From assembly GCF_001886735.1 (NCBI RefSeq), contig NZ_CP018076.1:3472001-3536000 (forward strand): a stretch of DNA of 64,000 bases. The letters are read 5' to 3'. The number at the start of each line of letters is the position of its first letter. Positions within the stretch are counted from its first letter, which is position 1. A program made the translations under genes and the position numbers. Of this stretch, positions 26,994-35,473 are shown one piece after another. The notes beneath the pieces are model-generated. The model was not told the DNA's origin. It saw only the letters and a list, made by a program, of their open reading frames with translations, and did not search any database. Source of the DNA: Sulfitobacter alexandrii. GTDB lineage: Bacteria; Pseudomonadota; Alphaproteobacteria; Rhodobacterales; Rhodobacteraceae.

Positions 26994-29764
26994 CGGTTCT
27001 GGGTGGAATAGGGTTCACGGCTCCCTGGCTGCTGGTCGCTCTGGCGGCGCTGCCGATCCTCTGGCTGATCCTGCGCGCCGTTCCGCCCGCCCCGATCCGC
27101 CGGCGGTTTCCCGGCGTGGCGCTGCTGCTGGGGCTGAAGGACGACGAAAGCGTATCCGACCGGACGCCATGGTGGTTGCTGCTGCTTCGGATGCTGGCCG
27201 TCGCGGCGATCATCCTTGGCCTTGCCGGGCCGGTCCTGAACCCGCAGGAAGACCGGGCCCAGGGCGACGGGCCGTTGCTGATCGTGCTCGACGGCACTTG
27301 GGCGGGGGCAACCCGCTGGCCCCAGCAGATGGAGGCGGTGGAGGCACAGCTTTCCCGCGCGGCGCGGTCAGGCCGGACGGTCGCGATGCTCGCGCTGACC
27401 CGACCGGATGAACCCGCTTTCCAGGCCGCTGACGTGTGGCGCAGCCGTCTGCCGGGATTCACTCCCGCCCCGTGGCAGCCATCCGCCGCGGACATCGAAA
27501 GGGCGATGGCGATCATCGACGGGATGGATGGGTTCGACACGCTTTGGTTCAGCGATGCGCTGGACTACGAAGGCCGGGACGACGTGCTCGAGGCGCTGCG
27601 CGCCCAGGGCGACGTGGAAGTGTACCAGACGGCGGCCAACGTGCTGGCGATCAGCCCGGCGACCTACGCCGACAACGTGGTCAGCCTGCAAGTGACCCGC
27701 GCGGCGGCCGGCCCTGCACGGGACGTCACGATACAGGCCGAGGGACGCGACCCCGCCGGAAACGCCCGCATCCTCGCGACCGCGACAGGCACCTTCGCAG
27801 ACGGTGAAACCACCGGGACCGCGGAAATTTCGCTCCCCGCAGAGCTGAGATCTCGCATCACCGGCTTCGTCATTGCCGGGCAGCGCTCCGCGGGGGCGGT
27901 GACACTGGTGGACGACGCCCTGCGCCGGAGAGAGGTCGCACTCATCGGTGGGCGCAACGACCGCGAGGCGCTGCAACTGCTTTCCCCGCTGCATTATATC
28001 GAACAGGCGCTGGCCCCGTCGGCAGACCTGATCGACGGGTCGATCTCCGATGTGCTTCCGGCGAACCCCGACGTGATCGTGCTGGCAGATATCGCGACGC
28101 TGTCCGCCGCCGAAGCGGAGCCCCTGACCGAGTGGATCGAGAACGGGGGCATGCTGGTCCGTTTTGCGGGGCCGCGCATCGCCGCCAGCGATGTCAGCCG
28201 CATCGACGAGGATCCGCTGATGCCGGTACGGCTGCGCGCCGGCGGGCGCAGCGTGGGGGGCGCGATGAGCTGGGGCGAGCCAAAGTCGCTGGCGCCCTTC
28301 CGCGACACATCCCCATTCTTCGGTCTGCCGGTCCCTGACGACGTCACCGTGACGGCCCAAGTGGTCGCGCAGCCCGATCCGACTCTCGCAGACCGGGTCA
28401 TCGCCTCGTTGAGCGACGGCACGCCGCTGGTCACGCGCAAGACCGTGGGTCAGGGCCAGATCGTGCTGTTCCACGTGACCGCGACAGCGGAATGGTCCAC
28501 CCTGCCCCTGTCCGGGCTCTTCGTGCAGATGATGGAACGGCTGGCGGTTGCGTCGTCCGCCGCCCAGCCGGAAGCGGGCGATCTCGAAGGCACCACCTGG
28601 ACACCGTTGCGGATCATGGACGGTTACGGTGTGCTGTCGGACGCGGGCACGCTGCCCGGCGTGGACGGTCCCGAACTGGTCAGCGGCACGGCCGGCCCCG
28701 ATTTGCAGCCGGGCATCTACGCCAACGCCGACCGGCGGCTGGCGCGGAACGTCTTTACCGCCGACAGCACCCTGACCCCTGCGGGCTGGCCCGCGGACGT
28801 GCCCCTGCGCGGGCTTGCCGTTCCCCCGGAACAGCCGGTGGCGGGTTGGCTGCTGAGTCTCGCGATCCTTCTGCTGCTGGCCGATGTCGTCGCGTCGCTG
28901 GCCCTGTCGGGGCGCCTGCTGGGCCGTCGCAGCGGCGCCATCGCGGGCGCCCTGCTGCTGAGCCTGTGCCTGCCGTTGCACCCGGCGGACGCACAAACCA
29001 CCGAGGAAGACGCATTCGCGCTTGCGGCCACCAACGAAGTGACACTGGCACATGTCGTCACCGGCGACGACGAGGCGGACGAGATCGCCGCCGCCGGCTT
29101 GCAGGGATTGTCGGATGTCCTGTTCTTCCGCACCTCCGTCGAGCCGGCGCCGCCCACTGCCGTGAACCTCGAAACGGACGAGCTTGCGTTCTTTCCGATC
29201 CTCTACTGGCCGATCACCCCGAACCAGCCCCGCCCATCGTCCGAGGCCTATTCCAAGCTGAACACCTACCTGCGCTCCGGCGGGATGATCCTGTTCGACA
29301 CGCGCGATGCCGACATCGCGGGTCTGAGCGGCACCAGTCAGAACGGGCGCAAGCTGCAGGAACTGGCAGCACCGCTGGACATTCCGCCGCTGGAACCTCT
29401 GCCGGCCGATCATGTGCTCACCCGAACCTTCTACCTGCTGCAGGACTTTCCGGGCCGGTACAACAGCAGGGACGTCTGGGTGGAGGCATCACCGCCGGAC
29501 GCCGAACAGATCGAGGGCATGCCGTTCCGCAACCTGAACGACGGGGTGACTCCGGTCGTGATCGGCGGCAACGACTGGGCAGCCGCCTGGGCCGTGCGCA
29601 GCGACGGCGCGCCGCTGCTGCCCATCGGACGCGGCTACGCCGGTGAACGCCAGCGCGAACTGGCGAACCGGTTCGGGGTCAACCTCATCATGCACGTGCT
29701 GACCGGAAACTATAAGTCGGATCAGGTCCATGTGCCTGCCCTGCTGGATCGGCTGGGCCAATGA
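26990..29764 (+). CDS. BatA-like N-terminal domain / DUF4159 membrane protein
   Basis: A 924-residue protein. A BatA_N-type module (residues about 1-90) has two hydrophobic helices around PWLLVALAALPILWLILRA and LLLLRMLAVAAIILGLAGP. Next comes a long extracytoplasmic region with a VWA-like part (GPLLIVLDGTWAGA). A helix near residue 620 (GWLLSLAILLLLADVVASLA) precedes a C-terminal DUF4159 domain from about 700 (FFRTSVEPAPP onward, GGMILFDTRDAD). This is the classic third gene after MoxR and DUF58. Role unknown, probably envelope assembly or stress. ATG 26990 overlaps the DUF58 stop (ATGA). Confidence 0.88.
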   Translation: MTVLGGIGFTAPWLLVALAALPILWLILRAVPPAPIRRRFPGVALLLGLKDDESVSDRTPWWLLLLRMLAVAAIILGLAGPVLNPQEDRAQGDGPLLIVLDGTWAGATRWPQQMEAVEAQLSRAARSGRTVAMLALTRPDEPAFQAADVWRSRLPGFTPAPWQPSAADIERAMAIIDGMDGFDTLWFSDALDYEGRDDVLEALRAQGDVEVYQTAANVLAISPATYADNVVSLQVTRAAAGPARDVTIQAEGRDPAGNARILATATGTFADGETTGTAEISLPAELRSRITGFVIAGQRSAGAVTLVDDALRRREVALIGGRNDREALQLLSPLHYIEQALAPSADLIDGSISDVLPANPDVIVLADIATLSAAEAEPLTEWIENGGMLVRFAGPRIAASDVSRIDEDPLMPVRLRAGGRSVGGAMSWGEPKSLAPFRDTSPFFGLPVPDDVTVTAQVVAQPDPTLADRVIASLSDGTPLVTRKTVGQGQIVLFHVTATAEWSTLPLSGLFVQMMERLAVASSAAQPEAGDLEGTTWTPLRIMDGYGVLSDAGTLPGVDGPELVSGTAGPDLQPGIYANADRRLARNVFTADSTLTPAGWPADVPLRGLAVPPEQPVAGWLLSLAILLLLADVVASLALSGRLLGRRSGAIAGALLLSLCLPLHPADAQTTEEDAFALAATNEVTLAHVVTGDDEADEIAAAGLQGLSDVLFFRTSVEPAPPTAVNLETDELAFFPILYWPITPNQPRPSSEAYSKLNTYLRSGGMILFDTRDADIAGLSGTSQNGRKLQELAAPLDIPPLEPLPADHVLTRTFYLLQDFPGRYNSRDVWVEASPPDAEQIEGMPFRNLNDGVTPVVIGGNDWAAAWAVRSDGAPLLPIGRGYAGERQRELANRFGVNLIMHVLTGNYKSDQVHVPALLDRLGQ

Positions 29765-31806
29765 CCGCCTCCGTCGTGTTCGACCCCCTCGTGCCGCTGG
29801 CACTTCTGCTCGTGGTGGCGATCATCGCGGCGATTTCCGTTGTACTCGCGATCCTGAGGGGTCTGAACGGATGGGGTCTTCGCGCGGCGGCGGCTCTGGT
29901 TGTGCTGGGGGCGCTGGCCAATCCTTCCTACCAGCAGGAAGACCGCGCGCCGCTGACCGATATCGTCTTTCTGGTAGAGGACGAGAGTGCCAGCCAGGAT
30001 CTGGGCGACCGTGCCGCCCAGTCGGGCGCGGCGGCCAACGCGCTTGCCGCACAGATTGCCGCGCGGCCCAACACCGAGCTGAGACGTATCGCCGTGCCTG
30101 ACGGGGCCGGCGATGCCGGTACGGAGCTGGTCACCGCGCTGTCCAACGCGATGGCGGAGGAACCGCGCGCACGCATCGCCGGCATCCTCGCCATTTCGGA
30201 TGGTCGCATCCATGACGCCGATGTGCCGATCGACCTGCCCGCCCCGCTGCACCTGCTGATGAGCGGCGAACAGACCGACTGGGACCGCCGCCTGACCGTC
30301 CGCAACGCACCGGCCTTCGCGATCATCGGTGAACCGGTGACCCTGACCCTTCGGATCGACGACCTGGGCGCCGCCCCCGAGAACGACACCCTGGTGCAGC
30401 TCGACATCTCCGTCGACGGGGATGAACCCCAAAGCTTTCAGGTGCCGATCGGCGAAGACCTGGAACTGCCGATCACCCTGCCCCACGGCGGCCGCAACGT
30501 GATCCAGTTCACCCTGCCCGAAGCCGAAGGCGAGTTGACGGATCGCAACAACACCGCGCTAATCCAGATGAACGGCGTGCGCGACCGGCTGCGGGTGCTT
30601 CTGGTGTCCGGCGAACCCCATCCCGGCGGCCGCACCTGGCGGAACCTGCTGAAGTCCGACAGCTCGGTGGACCTCGTGCACTTCACCATCCTTCGGCCAC
30701 CGGAGAAACAGGACGGGGTGCCGGTGAACGAATTGTCGCTGATCGCCTTCCCGACCCGTGAACTGTTCATGGAGAAGATCGAGGATTTCGACCTCATCAT
30801 CTTCGATCGCTACAAGCGCCGGGGCATCCTTCCGTCCCTGTATCTCGAGAACGTCGCGAACTACATTCGCCAGGGGGGTGCCGTGCTGGTGGCCGCCGGG
30901 CCGGATTTCGCCACAGCCGACAGCCTTTTCCGTTCGCCGCTGGGGGCTGTTCTCCCCGCGACGCCGACGACCGCACGGGTGATAGAGGAACCTTACCTGC
31001 CCAAGGTGACGGATGTCGGCAAGCGCCACCCCGTCACCGCAGACCTGCCGTCCTCTGGTGACTGGGGCCGCTGGTTGCGCCAGATCGACGTGACCGATCC
31101 GCAGGGCAACGTGGTGATGGAAGGTGTCGATGAACGTCCGCTGCTGGTATTAAACCGGGTCGAGGAAGGCCGGGTGGCCCTTCTGGCATCCGACCATGCC
31201 TGGCTCTGGAATCGCGGATACGAAGGCGGCGGTCCGCAGCTTGAATTGCTCAGGCGCCTCGCGCACTGGATGATGAAGGAGCCGGAGCTCGAAGAAGAAG
31301 CCCTGACCGCCACCGCCGAAGGCCAGACCATGCGGATCCGCCGCCGGACGCTGGACGAGACGGTGCCGCCGGTCACGGTCACCGCGCCCGATGGCAGCAC
31401 CATGGAGCTGACGCTGGAAGAAACGTCGCCCGGCGTGTTCGAAACGGTTTTCGAGGGGCCGGAGATCGGGCTCTACCGACTGTCCAATGGCGACCAGAAC
31501 GCGGTCATCGGCCTTGGGCCCGCCGCGCCGCGCGAGTTCGTCGAGACGATTGCCAGTGACGAAACCATGCGCCCGCTCGTGGACAGCCTGCGCGGCGGCG
31601 TTGCCCGCCTTGAGGATGGTCTGCCGCGCCTGCGTGACGTGCGCCCGGGCCGGCCGGCCGCCGGGCGCGGCTGGCTGGGGCTGACCCCACGCGATGCCTT
31701 CGAGACACGCGACGTGACCCAGACGCCGCTGTTGCCGGGTTGGCTGGTTCTGCTGCTGTCCGCGGCCCTGATCACGGGCGCGTGGCTGCGCGAGGGGCGG
31801 CGCTAG
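29761..31806 (+). CDS. VWA-like / glutamine-amidotransferase-like membrane protein, fourth gene of the MoxR operon
   Basis: A 681-residue protein with two N-terminal helices (about 8-32 and 38-55) and one C-terminal helix (about 655-675). Between them lies a large extracytoplasmic part. Near residue 75 the sequence DESAS fits the D-x-S-x-S metal site of VWA domains. Around 270-400 the LRVLLVSGEPHPGG and GGAVLVAAGPDF segments resemble class I glutamine amidotransferase-like folds without an obvious nucleophile. ATG 29761 overlaps the previous stop (ATGA), so all four genes are coupled. Function unknown; partner of the MoxR ATPase by context. Confidence 0.8.
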   Translation: MTASVVFDPLVPLALLLVVAIIAAISVVLAILRGLNGWGLRAAAALVVLGALANPSYQQEDRAPLTDIVFLVEDESASQDLGDRAAQSGAAANALAAQIAARPNTELRRIAVPDGAGDAGTELVTALSNAMAEEPRARIAGILAISDGRIHDADVPIDLPAPLHLLMSGEQTDWDRRLTVRNAPAFAIIGEPVTLTLRIDDLGAAPENDTLVQLDISVDGDEPQSFQVPIGEDLELPITLPHGGRNVIQFTLPEAEGELTDRNNTALIQMNGVRDRLRVLLVSGEPHPGGRTWRNLLKSDSSVDLVHFTILRPPEKQDGVPVNELSLIAFPTRELFMEKIEDFDLIIFDRYKRRGILPSLYLENVANYIRQGGAVLVAAGPDFATADSLFRSPLGAVLPATPTTARVIEEPYLPKVTDVGKRHPVTADLPSSGDWGRWLRQIDVTDPQGNVVMEGVDERPLLVLNRVEEGRVALLASDHAWLWNRGYEGGGPQLELLRRLAHWMMKEPELEEEALTATAEGQTMRIRRRTLDETVPPVTVTAPDGSTMELTLEETSPGVFETVFEGPEIGLYRLSNGDQNAVIGLGPAAPREFVETIASDETMRPLVDSLRGGVARLEDGLPRLRDVRPGRPAAGRGWLGLTPRDAFETRDVTQTPLLPGWLVLLLSAALITGAWLREGRR

Positions 31807-32732
31807 AGCGCGCGGAGCAGCAGGCCACCTGCGAGGAATACCACGATCGTACCGGCCAGCACCTCGAGCAGGGCGGAAACCCGCGCCAGCCGGGTGGACC
31901 CGGTGATGCCTGCCAGAAGGCCGCCGCGCAGGCCGCCGGCCGCCATGCCCACACCCACCGTGACAATGGCCGTCCCAAGCGCCATCGCGAACGTCCCGCC
32001 GATTCCGAGGCCACCGATGCCCATCTGCCAGGTGATCACCAGGACGAACAGGGCCCCGGTGCAGGGACGGATGGCAATGCCCGCGATCAGGCCCAGTGCC
32101 GCGCGCAGGGAATGGGCTTGGCGCACCTGGTCAAGTGTCGGGCCATGCGCATGCCCGCATTCCTTGCAGATCTCGCCGCCCTCGGCATGGGGATGGTGCC
32201 GATGATCGTGGTCATGCCCGTGGCCTTCGGATGCCTGCAGGGCCGTCGGGAGCTTTCGCCCGCCGCGCCACACAAGCCACAGGCCGATGGCGGTGATCGC
32301 GGCATAGCTGGCCGGGGCCATGATGTCCTCGGTCACGCCCACCAGCGTTTCGCGTCCGAGATCCAGCAGCAACACGCCCGCGTAAACCAGGGCGATGGCC
32401 GTTACCGCCTGACCCAATGACGACAGCAGGGCGATGATCGAAAGACGCAGGACCGGCACGTCGCTGCCCATGCCATAGCCACCGATCAGGACCTTGCCGT
32501 GACCCGGGCCCGCCGCATGCGCCAGCCCGTAGGCGAAGCAGGCACCAAGAAGGGCCAGCACCGCCCCGTCATCGCCCGCCCGCGCGCCGCGCAGGGCCCC
32601 CGCAATGGTGTTCTGGAACGAGCGCTGCATCTGCGCCGCCCAGAAAGCAAGCTGGTCGAACCCGCCGGTGAACCAGATCGCCGCGAGTGTCAGCAGCGTT
32701 CCGATTGCGGCAATGGTCAGGACTCGCCGCAT
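31803..32732 (-). CDS. NicO-family nickel/cobalt exporter
   Basis: A 309-residue polytopic membrane protein of the NicO/RcnA type. Family features are FAYGLAHAAGPGHGKVLIGGY near residue 65-85, the His/Asp-rich cytosolic loop GHGHDHDHRHHPHAEGG around 170-186, and IRPCTGALFVLVI near 222-234. Such proteins export or import nickel and cobalt; the His-rich loop binds metal. Its start lies within the end of the DUF1007 gene (16-base overlap), and it converges with the MoxR operon by a 4-base overlap. Metal specificity is not visible from the sequence. Confidence 0.9.
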   Translation of the reverse strand: MRRVLTIAAIGTLLTLAAIWFTGGFDQLAFWAAQMQRSFQNTIAGALRGARAGDDGAVLALLGACFAYGLAHAAGPGHGKVLIGGYGMGSDVPVLRLSIIALLSSLGQAVTAIALVYAGVLLLDLGRETLVGVTEDIMAPASYAAITAIGLWLVWRGGRKLPTALQASEGHGHDHDHRHHPHAEGGEICKECGHAHGPTLDQVRQAHSLRAALGLIAGIAIRPCTGALFVLVITWQMGIGGLGIGGTFAMALGTAIVTVGVGMAAGGLRGGLLAGITGSTRLARVSALLEVLAGTIVVFLAGGLLLRAL

Positions 32733-33367
32733 GTCACGATCACGATCGAGGCGAGATCCTCGCCGATGTTCGGCAGGCCGGCTTCATCGGGGTTGGTATC
32801 GGCGTCCAGCTCCGCCAGTTGGTCGCGGACGGCCATCAGGCCCTTGGTGAGGTCGGGCATCCTGACCCGGCTGCGGCATCCCTCGCGCCCGCTGACGGTG
32901 ACCGGCAGCGTGACGTCGTAGGCGGTATAATACGTTCTGTCGTAGGGTTTCGCCTCGTAAGCCGGATTCTCGGCCGACGCCCCTTCGACATCGCGGAAAT
33001 GGGTGGTGATGATGCGACCGTCCCGCAGCACTGCCGAATAGTCGCGCGGCCCGGACAGCCGCAGATCGGTGTCGCCCTGCACGATTTCCAGATCCCCGTT
33101 GAATCCCTCGATCCACTGCATGTCGAAGCCGGTCAGCCGGGCCTGTTCGGCTTCGGTGAGCTTGCCATCGAAATCCTGATCGAGCTCCATGTCCTCGGTC
33201 ACCAGCAGGGAATAGAATTCGTCGTAGGCCCATGTCACCTCGACCTGAGCCAACCGCCCTTCCGCGTCGAAGTGGAACGCCAGCCCGGTGTCCGCGAAGA
33301 TATGCGGATGGGCGATTGCCCGCGTCGCGGACAGGCAGAGCAAGACAAGGGCAAGAAGGCGTTTCAT
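32717..33367 (-). CDS. DUF1007 family periplasmic protein
   Basis: A 216-residue exported protein. A signal peptide (about 1-19, ending TRAIAH) is followed by the DUF1007 region (HPHIFADTGLAFHFDAEGRLAQ, with WAYDEFYSLL). An EF-hand-like acidic loop reads DQDFDGKLTEAE. Cys in SGREGCRSR and VTCGES could form a disulfide. DUF1007 proteins are typically encoded just before NicO-type metal transporters and may deliver or sense metal in the periplasm. The reading overlaps the transporter start by 16 bases, supporting coupling. Confidence 0.9.
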   Translation of the reverse strand: MKRLLALVLLCLSATRAIAHPHIFADTGLAFHFDAEGRLAQVEVTWAYDEFYSLLVTEDMELDQDFDGKLTEAEQARLTGFDMQWIEGFNGDLEIVQGDTDLRLSGPRDYSAVLRDGRIITTHFRDVEGASAENPAYEAKPYDRTYYTAYDVTLPVTVSGREGCRSRVRMPDLTKGLMAVRDQLAELDADTNPDEAGLPNIGEDLASIVIVTCGES

Positions 33368-33448
33368 CGCTGCAAGTCCTAGCGCAAGCTGAAACGGCCA
33401 GCAATGCCGCGGGCGGGCCCGTGGCGGGCTTTGGCCGGGCCTTCACAT

Positions 33449-35473
33449 TCAGTCCAGCCGCACCTCGACCTCGGCGCCGCGGCCCCGTGCGTCGATCACG
33501 CTGATGCGGGAATATCCCGGCCCCAGTCCCGGCAGGATCGCATCGCGCCGCCGGAGTTGGGTGAGTACCGGGGCACCGTTCACGAGCACCGTCATCGGCA
33601 GCACCCCCGACCGCCATTTCAGCGGAATGCCGTCGCCGCTTCGCCGCAGGGTCGCGCCATCGGGCGGGAAGGTTACCGTCGGCGCATGCTGATCGCCGCT
33701 GAACACGGCGTCGCGGGTCCGAAACCGTTGCAATGGCTTCGGCAAGGCTGACGTGCTGACGATCAGCGTCTCCGGCGGCGGCGGCGGGAGCGGAGTGCGC
33801 GCGGTGGCGATCCTGCCGAAGGTCTCGAACAGGATCGGCGCCGCAAGATCCCCCCCGAAGGCCCCCGGCACCGACGTGCCGTCCGGCCGTCCCAGCCAGA
33901 CGCCGACCACATGCGCCCCGTCATAGCCGATGGCCCAGGCGTCCCGGTGCCCATAGGATGTCCCCGTCTTGTAGGCGATCTGGCCCGGCCCCGCCGCAGT
34001 ACCCGCCGGGGGCGTGACGCCGGACAGGATGTGCCCCACCTGCCATGCCGCCGCCCGGGACATGAAGCGATGCCGCGACAATGGTTCGGCCTCCTGCCGC
34101 CAGATCAGCCCGCGCGCCTCGCCGCCAGCCGCCAGTCCGGCGTAAAGCTGCACTAGATCGTTGAGCGTCAGACCGACGCCGCCCAGCGCAACGGCCAGGC
34201 CGGGTTTGCCCGAAACCCGGGGTGTCGCCCCGCCCTGCCGCAGGCTCGCCATCAGGCGGGCCGGGCCCAGTTCGTGGGTCAGCAGGACCGGTGGGATGTT
34301 CAGCGACAGCCGCAGCGCCTCGCGCACCGTCACCTCGCCGCGGAAGAAGCCATCGAAGTTCTGCGGCGCGTAATTGCCGAAAGCCACCGGCGAATCGTCG
34401 ATCAGCGTGTCGGGATGTGCCAACCCCTGGTCGAACGCGAGGCCGTAGATGAAAGGTTTGAGCGTCGAGCCGGGCGAGCGGACGGCACGGGTCATGTCGA
34501 CAAAGCCCAGCGCACCGTCTGCCGCCTCGTAGGCAGGCGAGCCGACCGAGGCCAGGACTTCGCCGCTGCGGTGATCGGCAACGACAATGGCAGCAGAGAC
34601 GCCACGCGGCTGCCCTTCGACCGACCGGCGGGCGAGCGCGGCGACATGGCGTTGCAACGTCGCATCCAGCGTCAGGTCGTGGCGCGGGGCCAACGGGTCT
34701 TCCTGACGCAGCGCGTCGGTCAGATGCGGGGCGAGGCGAACCATCGGTTTCATCGCGGCGGGGATCGCGGCGTTCAGATCGCGCTCGGGCGCGTCGACGC
34801 GCGCCAGAACCCGGTCGCGCGCGGCACGCGCGGCTTTCGGGTGGCGATCCGGGCGGCGGGTTTCCGGCGACTGCGGCAAGGCCACCATCAGCGCCGCTTC
34901 TGCCTGGTTCAGGCGCGCGGGCGCCTTGCCGAACCAAGCGAGGGTCCCCGCCCGGAGACCTTCGAGCGGGCCGCCATAGGGCGCATGGTTGAGATAGAGT
35001 TCGAGTATCTGCGCCTTTGTCAGCCGCCTTTCCAAGGCAAGGGCAACCCGGATTTGCCGCAGCTTGCCGGGCCAGCGCCCGGTCCCCGAGTTTTCGAGCA
35101 GGCGCGCCACCTGCATCGTCAGGGTCGAGCCGCCCGAGCGGACTTCGCCGGTGCGCACGGCCTGCATCGCGGCCCGCACCAAGGCAATCGGATCCACGCC
35201 GCGATGCCGAAAGAACCTCTTGTCTTCGTAGGCGATCAGCATGTCGAGAAAGTCACGGTCCACGCGATCGATCGTGAGCGCCAGACGGATGCGGCCGTTC
35301 TCGACGGGGAACACGCGCATCAATGTGCCGTGCCGGTCGTGAACTTCGACCGAACTCTCTGCCAGGACGGGCGGGAGCACCGCCGTCGCCACCCAGCGGT
35401 CGAACGCGTCACGCAGACCGGCTGCCGTTCCGAGAACGACAACCAGCGCGAACAGGCCATAGCGCCCGATCAT
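33449..35473 (-). CDS. pbpC: Penicillin-binding protein 1C
   Basis: A 674-residue bifunctional peptidoglycan synthase. An N-terminal membrane anchor (about 5-22) precedes a GT51 transglycosylase domain (AYEDKRFFRHRGVDP, GGSTLTMQVAR). The transpeptidase has SxxK in SPGSTLKPFIYGL, SLN in LSLNIPPVLL and KTGTSYG. A C-terminal BiPBP_C domain ends the protein. ATG 35473 overlaps the stop of the alpha-2-macroglobulin gene by 4 bases. The pair is common in Gram-negative bacteria and is thought to couple protease trapping in the periplasm to wall repair. Confidence 0.95.
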   Translation of the reverse strand: MIGRYGLFALVVVLGTAAGLRDAFDRWVATAVLPPVLAESSVEVHDRHGTLMRVFPVENGRIRLALTIDRVDRDFLDMLIAYEDKRFFRHRGVDPIALVRAAMQAVRTGEVRSGGSTLTMQVARLLENSGTGRWPGKLRQIRVALALERRLTKAQILELYLNHAPYGGPLEGLRAGTLAWFGKAPARLNQAEAALMVALPQSPETRRPDRHPKAARAARDRVLARVDAPERDLNAAIPAAMKPMVRLAPHLTDALRQEDPLAPRHDLTLDATLQRHVAALARRSVEGQPRGVSAAIVVADHRSGEVLASVGSPAYEAADGALGFVDMTRAVRSPGSTLKPFIYGLAFDQGLAHPDTLIDDSPVAFGNYAPQNFDGFFRGEVTVREALRLSLNIPPVLLTHELGPARLMASLRQGGATPRVSGKPGLAVALGGVGLTLNDLVQLYAGLAAGGEARGLIWRQEAEPLSRHRFMSRAAAWQVGHILSGVTPPAGTAAGPGQIAYKTGTSYGHRDAWAIGYDGAHVVGVWLGRPDGTSVPGAFGGDLAAPILFETFGRIATARTPLPPPPPETLIVSTSALPKPLQRFRTRDAVFSGDQHAPTVTFPPDGATLRRSGDGIPLKWRSGVLPMTVLVNGAPVLTQLRRRDAILPGLGPGYSRISVIDARGRGAEVEVRLD

